Below the pieces are notes generated by a model. The model made no database searches. It was not told where the DNA came from and saw only the letters and a program-made list of their open reading frames with translations. This document shows, piece by piece, positions 1 through 6,715 of a stretch of DNA of 57,084 bases. Every line of letters begins with the position of its first letter. Positions within the stretch are counted from its first letter, which is position 1. Origin of the DNA: JAFGMQ01 sp036733345 (GTDB lineage: Bacteria > Desulfobacterota > DSM-4660 > Desulfatiglandales > Desulfatiglandaceae); contig DAINAR010000018.1 of the NCBI GenBank assembly GCA_036733345.1, positions 1 through 57,084 on the forward strand, written 5' to 3'. The position numbers and the translations under genes are program-made.

Positions 1-286
1 AAAGAGGCTCAGGTTTTTCTATTTCAGCAAATTTGTCACAAGAAAATTCATGCGGTTCATGCTCATGCAGTTAATGTAAGCGTTAACCATGAAATTTAGC
101 CTTTTAGAAAACGAAATCGTATTTTTACTGAACTTATAAGTTTAAGGTTCTATTGAATTGAAAACAGATAATCCAGAAAAGTGGCAACCTGAATCAATTA
201 ATCTTACCATGAACTGTCCTCCTCGGCTGCCGTCAGCCCAAAGTGATTCTGCCGGCAGTTGCTGACAGAATAATGATCAGGTTCAG
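1..286 (+). other. AT-rich leader upstream of hgcA with a stem-rich segment
   Basis: No gene is visible here. The first 200 bases are AT-rich. Positions 225-238 form a hairpin with 5-bp arms (GGCTG/CAGCC) around a four-base loop. Positions 250-259 are a self-complementary CTGCC/GGCAG, and GTCAGC at 232-237 can alternatively pair with GCTGAC at 261-266. This structured stretch ends about 20 bases before the GTG start of hgcA, so it could affect expression. I see no cobalamin-riboswitch B12-box pattern, and no promoter can be assigned with confidence. Confidence 0.35.
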
Positions 287-1348
287 GTGAGCCTTCCCAA
301 TTTAGAACAGTCATTTGTTAATGGAACTGTGCCTACTGAAATTGGTCAAGTACCTCGTGTGCTCTCCAATTTGACCGGAGCAGACCATTGGGGAAGCATA
401 AAGGCTCGTTTGGGTGTTGGAAGGATGCATTTTACAGTAGATCCCGGGCTGTATGCTTTGGGCGCTCCGAGTCCGGAATCTCCTGTGCTCGTCACTGCCA
501 ATTACAAAATGAGCTTTGACAGACTTAGAGAGGCACTGCCGGAAAGAGATGCGTGGATACTTGTCCTTGATACAAAGGGTATCAATGTCTGGTGTGCAGC
601 GGGCAAAGGGACTTTTGATACCGAAGAGTTAGCATACCGCATAAAATCATGCGAATTGGAAAAGATTGTATCTCATCGGAAAGTGATCCTGCCGCAGTTG
701 GCAGGTCCGGGGATCGCAGCATATAAGCTGAAAGATCAATGCGAATTTAAGGCAGTTTATGGGCCCATCAGGGCAGAGGATATTCCTGCCTTTCTTGATG
801 CCGGCAACAAGGCCACCCGTGAAATGCGCAAAAAGACATTCACAACATATGAAAGAGCAGTTTTGATACCTCTTGAACTGGTGCACATCATGAAGTGGAT
901 TCTTATCTTATGCCCACTTCTTTTTATCATCAGCTGGCTTGGAAGCGGAAGAGGATTTTGGGATGATTCATTAACTGTCGGCCTTTTAACTGTTTCAGGT
1001 ATCCTGGCCGCAGTTGCGGCAGGCGGAGTTATAACTCCACTTCTGCTTCCCTGGCTGCCTGGCCGTGCCTTAACCGTCAAAGGCTTTATCATGGGCTTAA
1101 TTACAGCTGTTATTCTGTTATTTTTTCGGATCGGCGATCTTGAGTCCTGGTCAGGGATACTTTACTATTTTTCATGGTTTTTTATAGCGCCAGCTATTGC
1201 AGGATATCTAGCTATGAATTTTACCGGATCCACGACCTATACTTCCCTTTCAGGGGTTAAAAAGGAAATGAAATGGGCGGTACCTGCAGAGATCGGAGCA
1301 GGCTGTGCAGGCCTGGTACTATGGCTGACTTCTTGCGTCATTTCATAG
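287..1348 (+). CDS. hgcA: HgcA, corrinoid protein of mercury methylation
   Basis: HgcA is a membrane-anchored corrinoid protein that transfers a methyl group to Hg(II); it works with the ferredoxin HgcB encoded next to it. The diagnostic cap-helix motif NVWCAAGK is at residues 100-107, with Cys103 as the expected lower axial ligand of the cobalt. The N-terminal half (about 40-190) is the soluble corrinoid-binding domain. The C-terminal half has about five membrane segments (roughly 203-220, 228-255, 263-283, 288-312, 333-351). The family-typical stretch NFTGSTTYTSLSGV precedes the last helix. The length of 353 aa is normal. GTG at 287 is the first possible start because an in-frame TGA lies at 263-265. 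hgcB follows after 13 bases, indicating co-transcription. No mer or ars genes are adjacent. The identification is strong; activity is inferred. Confidence 0.96.
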   Translation: MSLPNLEQSFVNGTVPTEIGQVPRVLSNLTGADHWGSIKARLGVGRMHFTVDPGLYALGAPSPESPVLVTANYKMSFDRLREALPERDAWILVLDTKGINVWCAAGKGTFDTEELAYRIKSCELEKIVSHRKVILPQLAGPGIAAYKLKDQCEFKAVYGPIRAEDIPAFLDAGNKATREMRKKTFTTYERAVLIPLELVHIMKWILILCPLLFIISWLGSGRGFWDDSLTVGLLTVSGILAAVAAGGVITPLLLPWLPGRALTVKGFIMGLITAVILLFFRIGDLESWSGILYYFSWFFIAPAIAGYLAMNFTGSTTYTSLSGVKKEMKWAVPAEIGAGCAGLVLWLTSCVIS

Positions 1349-1361
1349 GGGAATATTGAAG

Positions 1362-1700
1362 ATGGGAGAATTATTATATTTAAAAAACGTAGTGACCCTG
1401 CATCTGAATCAGGAGATATGTATCGGGTGCGGCATGTGCGTCACAGTTTGTCCTCATGAGGTTTTCTCTTTAGAAAATGGCCATGCAGTTATAGACAACC
1501 GGGATGCTTGCATGGAATGTGGTGCATGTGCAAGGAATTGCCCTGAAGCTGCCGTTACTGTCAAGGCAGGTGTAGGCTGCGCCGCTGCGGTGATAAATGC
1601 TGCATTGGGGGTCAAGGATTCTTCTTGCTGTTGTTTCCTGGAACCCGAGGATAATCCCTGCGCTCCTGAGTCAGGCATCTCTAAGCAAAGGTGTTGTTAA
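1362..1700 (+). CDS. hgcB: HgcB, 2[4Fe-4S] ferredoxin of mercury methylation
   Basis: HgcB is the ferredoxin partner of HgcA, thought to supply low-potential electrons that return the corrinoid to Co(I) and to handle Hg(II) through C-terminal cysteines. Two ferredoxin cluster motifs are visible, CIGCGMCVTVCP and CMECGACARNCP, followed by the family cysteine in VGCAAAVI. The tail is unusually cysteine-rich: a CCC triplet, a further single Cys, and a protein that ends in Cys-Cys. The vicinal pair is a known HgcB feature; the triplet plus terminal pair is more than the minimum. ATG at 1362 is preferred over the upstream TTG at 1356 because GGGGA lies about nine bases before it. The product is 112 aa, slightly longer than many HgcB proteins because of the tail. 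Confidence 0.95.
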   Translation: MGELLYLKNVVTLHLNQEICIGCGMCVTVCPHEVFSLENGHAVIDNRDACMECGACARNCPEAAVTVKAGVGCAAAVINAALGVKDSSCCCFLEPEDNPCAPESGISKQRCC

Positions 1701-1750
1701 TGCGCATTTCCTGCCTCCGTTAAAAAGTTATTTTTGATAATGGAGCGAGT

Positions 1751-1867
1751 ATGAAAGATCAGGCAAAGAGCTCCCTCCCATCCTTATGTCTCAATAATGT
1801 AATCAGGAATTTGAGAAAATGTACTCAGGGAGATACTCTCGTATTTTTCCACTACATTTATTTATAA
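1751..1867 (+). CDS. Possible 38-aa ORF, unrecognised
   Basis: This short frame in the 188-base gap after hgcB opens with ATG seven bases behind GGAG and ends at TAA. The product contains two cysteines (LCLNNV, RKCTQGD). The pattern faintly recalls the C-terminal part of TusA-like sulfur carriers, but the CPxP motif is absent, so I do not assign it. It may be chance or a gene remnant. Confidence 0.2.
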   Translation: MKDQAKSSLPSLCLNNVIRNLRKCTQGDTLVFFHYIYL

Positions 1868-1888
1868 AGGTAAACAGAGCCTCTTTCA

Positions 1889-2161
1889 ATGAATGATGAA
1901 CCTGTCCATATCCCGATCAATGGTGTAATAGACCTTCATACCTTCAGGCCTGAAGAAGCATCTGATCTTGTAAATGAATACATCAGAGTTTGTTTTGAGA
2001 AAAATATTTTTGAGGTCAAGATCATCCATGGAAAAGGAAAAGGTATCTTGCGCAGAACTGTAGAGTCTGCACTAAGGAAACATCCATTGGTAATTACTTT
2101 CGAACAGGACCCCGGTCCTTCAGGCTGGGGGGCAACAATTGCTTTCCTTAAATCCAATTGA
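1889..2161 (+). CDS. Stand-alone Smr-domain protein
   Basis: This 90-residue protein is almost entirely a small MutS-related (Smr) domain. The signature IDLHTF is at residues 14-19 and the HGKGKGILR loop at 47-55; these correspond to the conserved DLH and HGxG motifs of the family. Smr domains act as nucleases or nucleic-acid-binding modules on branched DNA or on RNA at stalled ribosomes. Which of these applies cannot be told from the sequence. There is no MutS part and no N-terminal extension, so this is the short form common in Desulfobacterota. The ribosome binding site before the ATG is weak. The gene follows hgcAB and precedes mscS in the same direction, but a functional link with mercury methylation is not implied. 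Confidence 0.88.
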   Translation: MNDEPVHIPINGVIDLHTFRPEEASDLVNEYIRVCFEKNIFEVKIIHGKGKGILRRTVESALRKHPLVITFEQDPGPSGWGATIAFLKSN

Positions 2162-2196
2162 ATTTTGAAATAATCTGTCGCTAAGTTGGAATTTAT

Positions 2197-3171
2197 ATGA
2201 ATTTCAGAATTAAACCATCAAAAGTAATCCTTTTTCTATTATTGATCATCGTTGTAGGGATCCCGCTTGCTCTTGACGCCCTGCTTGAAACCAGATTCAG
2301 TAAATATATTTCATGGCTTAACAGTGGAATTACCGCGGGTGGCACAAAAATTACCATTATGAATATTGCTTATATAATCCTGTTTCTATTCTTCATCACT
2401 TTAACATCACGAATTCTGAAGAAGACTCTACAGAAAAATATCTTCCCCCGAACAAAACTCGAAATTGGGACGAGAGCGTCATTAGTTAATATTATTAATT
2501 ATTCATTCTGGATTTTAGGTATCATAATAGGCATAAACCTGCTGGGGATTAATCTGTCATCGCTTACCTTCATAATCGGCGCACTGGGGGTCGGAATAGG
2601 CTTCGGTCTCCAGAATATTGTCAACAATTTTATAAGCGGCATAATTCTTCTTTTTGACTCCTCTATACAGGTAGGTGACATGGTCCAGCTTGGAGACGAT
2701 TGGGGGATGGTGAGCCGGATCAACATACGCACGACTATCGTACAGACTTTTGATAATGCCTCCCTGATCATTCCCAATGCAGACATGCTTTCAAACAAAG
2801 TTACCAACTGGTCTTTTAAGGATCCAAAGATCAGACTCCAGGTTAAGGTAGGGGTTGCTTATGGCTCCGATGTGCAGCTTGTACGCAGTGTATTATATAA
2901 GATACTTAATGATCTGCCAGATATTCTAAAAGATCCGGCTCCTCGTGTTGATTTCTCTGACTTTGGTGACAGTTCACTTATCTTCACGATTCGATTCTGG
3001 ATACCCTCATCCAGCGTTTGGTTAAGTGCGCCAACAGAGCTAAGATTCAAAATTGACGAAGAATTCAAGAAAAATAATATAGAGATTGCATTTCCCCAGA
3101 GGGATATTCATATCAGAAGTGTTTCCGGTCTGGAACGTATATTAAAAAAAGAAGGGCTTCAGGAAAAATAA
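2197..3171 (+). CDS. MscS-family mechanosensitive ion channel
   Basis: This small-conductance mechanosensitive channel probably releases osmolytes on hypo-osmotic shock from the inner membrane. It has 324 aa, close to the MscS core plus a short N-terminus. Three hydrophobic segments are visible (about 9-28, 52-70, 100-150). The third contains the pore-lining helix with its glycine/alanine pattern, GALGVGIGFGLQNIVNNF, which is the family signature. The beta domain follows with VGDMVQLGDDWGMV and RTTIVQTFDNASLIIPN, then the alpha/beta cytoplasmic cage domain ending near residue 310. The start is the ATG 36 bases after the Smr gene. Family membership is certain; conductance and ion selectivity are unknown. 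Confidence 0.93.
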   Translation: MNFRIKPSKVILFLLLIIVVGIPLALDALLETRFSKYISWLNSGITAGGTKITIMNIAYIILFLFFITLTSRILKKTLQKNIFPRTKLEIGTRASLVNIINYSFWILGIIIGINLLGINLSSLTFIIGALGVGIGFGLQNIVNNFISGIILLFDSSIQVGDMVQLGDDWGMVSRINIRTTIVQTFDNASLIIPNADMLSNKVTNWSFKDPKIRLQVKVGVAYGSDVQLVRSVLYKILNDLPDILKDPAPRVDFSDFGDSSLIFTIRFWIPSSSVWLSAPTELRFKIDEEFKKNNIEIAFPQRDIHIRSVSGLERILKKEGLQEK

Positions 3172-3173
3172 AT

Positions 3174-3311
3174 GATGCCTTCTCATTCAACCGGGCAAAA
3201 GAGCATGCGACCCTTTTTGCCACTACCTCCGAAAATTGTGAAGTTCATGTCGATATAGGTAAAGGAGATACGATTGAAGTGGGAGCAATCAGGTTTAAGG
3301 CCCTTGGCTGA
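3174..3311 (+). pseudogene. Fragment resembling part of an MBL-fold hydrolase
   Basis: Directly after the mscS stop, one frame stays open for 45 codons to a TGA at 3309-3311 but lacks an initiation codon. Its end, GKGDTIEVGAIRFKALG, resembles the stretch that precedes the HTPGHTPG strand in metallo-beta-lactamase-fold hydrolases. The metal-binding motifs themselves are absent. I read it as a relic of a deleted gene whose remainder has been lost between mscS and the nitrilase gene. The similarity is judged by eye and is only suggestive. Confidence 0.3.
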
Positions 3312-3369
3312 AAAAATATAAGCATATGAACAGCTCAAAACAACTTTAGATTTGTTAATATGGTCACTC

Positions 3370-4182
3370 TTATGTTTTGGAACCGGCCAGCAAATCGTAA
3401 AAATCCGCCCTCCTGTCTTTGAATATATCATTCTTAGGGGTAACATTTTTATCCCGGGCTAAGGCAGGTTTAATCTGTACTATACCAACCTCCTCCTCTT
3501 TATCGGAAGCCTGAAGCAGGATATCTCCCCTGGGATCAGCAACAATTGACAACCCGGTAAATGTAAGATTTCCTTCATTTCCAACCCTGTTTGCCGTGAC
3601 AATGAAAATACGGTTTGTGAGGGCATGAACCGGGATCGCTCTCTGAGCAAGCCCGGGGAGTACAAGGTTTGAAGGATGGCAGATAATCTCCGCTCCCTTT
3701 AGTGCAAGTATCCGCCAAACCTCCGGAAAAATCCAGTCAAAACAAATAAGTATACCTATTTTGCACCCACCTGTATCGAATAATGGCGGTGCTTCGTTTC
3801 CGGGTTTAAAAAAATCCTTTTCATTCATAAAAAGATGGAGCTTGCGATAGCGCCCCACATATCCTTTCGGACTTACCAGAATCGCAGAATTATACAGGCT
3901 GTCACGACATCTTTCATTAAAACCTGATACAATAAAAAAATTGTTTTTTTTACATACATCTTCAAGATATTTAATAAAAAGACTGCGATCAATCTCCTCG
4001 GAGGTTTTCCAGGCCTGTTCATAGCTCATGAAATTATATCCTGAATTGCATAATTCCGGCAAAACCAGAATATCCGCTGATGTGACCTGCTTTAGAATTT
4101 CGTCTATTCTGCGTATAGTTGCCTCCATATCACCAAAGACAGGAGCCAATTGTATATAACCAATTTTTTTCATCTTGGACAT
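3370..4182 (-). CDS. Nitrilase-superfamily carbon-nitrogen hydrolase
   Basis: This is an amidase or omega-amidase type enzyme of the nitrilase superfamily that hydrolyses a non-peptide C-N bond in the cytoplasm. The complete Glu-Lys-Cys triad is visible: Glu43 in LPELCNSGY, Lys114 in YRKLHLF and Cys147 in GILICFDW. The context after the cysteine, PEVWRILALKGAEIICHPSNLV, is split here as PEVWR and GAEIICHPSNL and is family-typical. The length of 270 aa fits a single-domain member. The substrate cannot be read from sequence; relatives include omega-amidase, beta-ureidopropionase-like and N-carbamoylputrescine amidase enzymes. A second ATG three codons downstream is an alternative start. The gene is transcribed alone, converging on mscS. 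Confidence 0.9.
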   Translation of the reverse strand: MSKMKKIGYIQLAPVFGDMEATIRRIDEILKQVTSADILVLPELCNSGYNFMSYEQAWKTSEEIDRSLFIKYLEDVCKKNNFFIVSGFNERCRDSLYNSAILVSPKGYVGRYRKLHLFMNEKDFFKPGNEAPPLFDTGGCKIGILICFDWIFPEVWRILALKGAEIICHPSNLVLPGLAQRAIPVHALTNRIFIVTANRVGNEGNLTFTGLSIVADPRGDILLQASDKEEEVGIVQIKPALARDKNVTPKNDIFKDRRADFYDLLAGSKT

Positions 4183-4224
4183 TTTAAGATCTACCCTAAC
4201 ATCAACAACTAAAAAGTAATATTA

Positions 4225-4385
4225 TATTACTCCGGCAATAATATATGTCAATGCTGTCCCGGCCAGGGGCTGATAAACCAGCCAAAAACACAGGCTGGTA
4301 AACCAGCCAAAAACACAGGCTGGTAAACCCTCCACAAAAAATGGCGGGTAAAATTTCGAGACCCGAATCAAGTTCGGGGTAAACC
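4225..4385. repeat. MITE-like dispersed repeat, copy A
   Basis: This copy opens with the end sequence TTACTCCGGCAATA, which recurs as an inverted or direct match at 9865-9884, 23386-23399 and 23611-23624. It shares a GGCTGGTAAACC module with the other copies. Compared with the copy at 23384, it carries a tandem duplication of the CAGCCAAAAACACAGGCTGG unit. A short CCCGAATC...TTCGGG hairpin follows near 4362-4379. The far terminal repeat is not visible, so this copy seems incomplete on its right side. It holds no gene. Confidence 0.7.
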
Positions 4386-4450
4386 CGAAGAGATTAAAGA
4401 GCATAATTAGATTTATTTTACACGTCAACGATAGAAATGAATACAACTAA

Positions 4451-4585
4451 AAACTTGCCAAATATTATGAAAAAGAATACTTTTTCAGTGCAGAAAGAGA
4501 AGAAATACTTCTTATACATTCTCCTGAATATCTTACTCAGAAAAAATACTGGAAAAACCTGTACTCCTTAAAAAATATTATTTGA
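4451..4585 (+). other. Open frame without start, possible gene remnant
   Basis: After a TAA at 4448-4450 this frame runs 44 codons to a TGA at 4583-4585, overlapping the TTG that could start the next gene. The translation is strongly hydrophilic and protein-like (for example EYFFSAEREEILL and PEYLTQKKYW), but there is no initiation codon. It may be the C-terminal end of a gene whose front was replaced by the repeat at 4225. I recognise no family. Confidence 0.22.
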
Positions 4586-4605
4586 AAATAATACACTATG
4601 AAATC

Positions 4606-5895
4606 ATGAAAAATAATATCTACTCTATAATTATTGAAAGCATGAGTGATGGCCTCCTGGTCCTGAATTTCCAGGGTTATATTACCCATATAAACAGAGC
4701 CGGCTTAACGATTCTGGGCCTTGAATTAGAAGAAATCGAAAAAAAGACATATGTTCAGCTTTTCATGGGAGAACCGGATAATGACGAATTCAATGACATC
4801 CTCTTTGCCGGAATTCAAAACAATGAAACAAGACTCTATAAAGAGGTCCCCTACAGAAAAACTGACGGAAGCCTTATTGATCTGGCCGTGACTACCTCAT
4901 TCTTGAGGGATGAGACCGGAAACGAAAGAAATTCCGGAATAGTTGTAGTGTTTAAGGATATAACTGAATTTAAAGCACTAAACCGTGCCCGTGAAAGGGT
5001 TCTCGACCACCTGTCTCATGAATTGAGGACGCCCTTGTCTATAATCTCAGCAACATTGAAAAGGCTGAAAAGCCCTGAAAATATAAGATCTACAGATAGA
5101 ATCAGCCGAAATTTGGAAAGGCTGATAGATATACAGGTAGAGGTCGAAGACATTATAAAAAGAAAGGAAGATCCTTTTAATGCCAGGTGGACCTCCAGCC
5201 CTGATCAGATACTGGATCTTCTGGAAGTTCTGGAAGAAGCATACCCAGTTAACAGGAATTCAATTCAAACAGTAAGCAATAGAATAAAGGAATACTTTCT
5301 TGTCAAGGACTCTAATCCAGAAGGTCTGAGCGTAGGAGAGAGTATCCTGCACGTTATTGAACAGGTAAAACAGCTTTCTTCTCACAGGGATATCACACTG
5401 AAGGCTGAAATTAAGGAAGACACATTCATATCGATAGAGAATGATGTCCTTGAAAAAGTATTTATTGGCATTATAAAAAATGCCATCGAAAACACTCCTG
5501 ATGGGGGCAGCATACTGGTGACACTTAGTATACCGTCTGATACAGTCAAAGTTGAAATCAAGGATACAGGCACAGGTATTACTGAAGAGAGTCAGAGACA
5601 GATTTTCAGAGGATTCTATCATGCAAGGGAAACAGATCTCTATTCAACCAAAAATCCTTTCGATTTCGGCGCCGGTGGAAAAGGATTAGATCTTTTGCGC
5701 ATAAAAATATTCGCCGACCTTTATCATTTTAAGGTGGAATGCTTTAGTAACCGGTGCAAATTCATACCCGGGGAAGAGAACTCTTGTCCGGGGAAAATTA
5801 CAGACTGTCAGCATATTAAAAATAAGGAAGAATGTACCCGGGCAGGAGGCACTACTTTCAGGCTTTCATTTCCAACTGACAAAAGGATATATTAA
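4606..5895 (+). CDS. PAS-domain sensor histidine kinase with cysteine-rich insertion
   Basis: This soluble two-component sensor kinase autophosphorylates on His138 and would pass phosphate to a response regulator, none of which is adjacent. Order of domains: PAS (about 5-120), HisKA with the H box LDHLSHELRTPL, and a HATPase domain with KNAIENTPDGG (N292), DTGTGI and FGAGGKGLDL. There is no membrane segment. Between the last glycine box and the final strand GGTTFRLSF lies an extra segment with Cys379, Cys384, Cys394, Cys401 and Cys410. This is unusual for the ATPase fold and suggests a metal or redox site. ATG at 4606 is chosen as a conventional PAS N-terminus; TTG at 4582 would add eight residues. 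Neither start has a good Shine-Dalgarno sequence. Confidence 0.88.
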   Translation: MKNNIYSIIIESMSDGLLVLNFQGYITHINRAGLTILGLELEEIEKKTYVQLFMGEPDNDEFNDILFAGIQNNETRLYKEVPYRKTDGSLIDLAVTTSFLRDETGNERNSGIVVVFKDITEFKALNRARERVLDHLSHELRTPLSIISATLKRLKSPENIRSTDRISRNLERLIDIQVEVEDIIKRKEDPFNARWTSSPDQILDLLEVLEEAYPVNRNSIQTVSNRIKEYFLVKDSNPEGLSVGESILHVIEQVKQLSSHRDITLKAEIKEDTFISIENDVLEKVFIGIIKNAIENTPDGGSILVTLSIPSDTVKVEIKDTGTGITEESQRQIFRGFYHARETDLYSTKNPFDFGAGGKGLDLLRIKIFADLYHFKVECFSNRCKFIPGEENSCPGKITDCQHIKNKEECTRAGGTTFRLSFPTDKRIY

Positions 5896-5959
5896 CTCAG
5901 ACACTTTTTAATGCCTTGTATAGCATCAGAAATCAAACGCCATTAAGGAGAATAATGCA

Positions 5960-6274
5960 ATGACATTTTTGAAAAGGGTGCTTTTTTGGGGTTTTATTGC
6001 GGCTGTTTTCTATCTTTTCCTGGGTTTTCATTTCATTTATACCGGCGGAAAAGGTTTCAGAATGCTTAAAAAAGAAAAATTTACGCTGAATTACACCTTT
6101 TTCAGCACAGCATTAAGAACCAAGGAAGGCATTCTTGCTATAGACGAGCTTAGAAGGGCCGGCATAGCTGATATCCTCGTTGATATCGGTTTTATGAGTG
6201 AAGCTGACAAAGAGCGAATACTTGAGAAATATGAGGATGAAGATATAGATACTAAACAGCAAAATCAACCTTAA
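5960..6274 (+). CDS. Small membrane-anchored protein, unknown function
   Basis: This 104-residue protein has one N-terminal hydrophobic segment (about 8-29) followed by a charged cytosolic or periplasmic tail. The tail contains a helical ELRRAGIADILVDIGFMSEA stretch and a very acidic end. An AAGGAG ribosome binding site eight bases before ATG makes the gene credible. I do not recognise a family. It follows the PAS kinase after 64 bases and may be co-transcribed with it. Its 3' end overlaps the convergent siroheme decarboxylase gene by 23 bases. Confidence 0.65.
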   Translation: MTFLKRVLFWGFIAAVFYLFLGFHFIYTGGKGFRMLKKEKFTLNYTFFSTALRTKEGILAIDELRRAGIADILVDIGFMSEADKERILEKYEDEDIDTKQQNQP

Positions 6275-6701
6275 TCTTAAAAGTTCTTATTGCAGGTAAA
6301 TTTAATATCTCCGTCACTCCCGTCTCCATCTTGATTTCATTTAAGGCATTCTCAATAATAACCATATCTCTGGCAATAAAAGTAAACCATACATTATAAG
6401 GATGGCTCCTCAGGTAGTTGTGAGTTACACCTGGATAACGGTTCACCGTTTCAACAAAAAGATCAATTTTTTCCTCAGGGACATTAGCAGCACACAGGGT
6501 GCTTCTAAAACCCAGGCTGTTTGAGTTGAAATTTCCGCCAATCCTTCTTATTATGCCGGAGGACTTAAGTTTTTTTATTCTTTCGATAACTTCATCCTCC
6601 GGCAAATCAATCCGCATTCCTATTTCAAGAAAAGGTCGAGATGTAAGCGGAAAATTAGACTGAATTTCATTTAAAATCTTTTTGTCCGTTTCACCAATCA
6701 T
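6252..6701 (-). CDS. Siroheme decarboxylase subunit (AhbA/AhbB type, Lrp/AsnC-like)
   Basis: In the siroheme-dependent haem pathway, AhbA and AhbB together decarboxylate siroheme to 12,18-didecarboxysiroheme. This protein has an N-terminal winged helix of the Lrp/AsnC type (about 1-60, including KKLKSSGIIRRIGGNF) and a C-terminal domain with the signature GVTHNYLRSHPYNVWFTF, whose histidines are proposed catalytic residues. I place the start at the ATG at 6701, preceded by AGAGGA, rather than 11 codons upstream inside ahbD. That leaves 149 aa and a 14-base gap to ahbD. Only one of the two subunits is visible here, and I cannot decide between AhbA and AhbB by eye. It is the last gene of the hemB-ahbD operon. 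Confidence 0.88.
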   Translation of the reverse strand: MIGETDKKILNEIQSNFPLTSRPFLEIGMRIDLPEDEVIERIKKLKSSGIIRRIGGNFNSNSLGFRSTLCAANVPEEKIDLFVETVNRYPGVTHNYLRSHPYNVWFTFIARDMVIIENALNEIKMETGVTEILNLPAIRTFKIKVDFAV

Positions 6702-6715
6702 ACCAGATCCTCTTT

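Noticed and set aside
225..286. Cobalamin riboswitch before hgcA
   Set aside because: The stems are short and I find no B12-box-like sequence; HgcA's use of a corrinoid is no evidence by itself.
1751..1867. TusA-like sulfur carrier
   Set aside because: The pattern LCLNNV...KCTQGD is vaguely similar but the CPxP motif is absent and the frame is only 38 codons.
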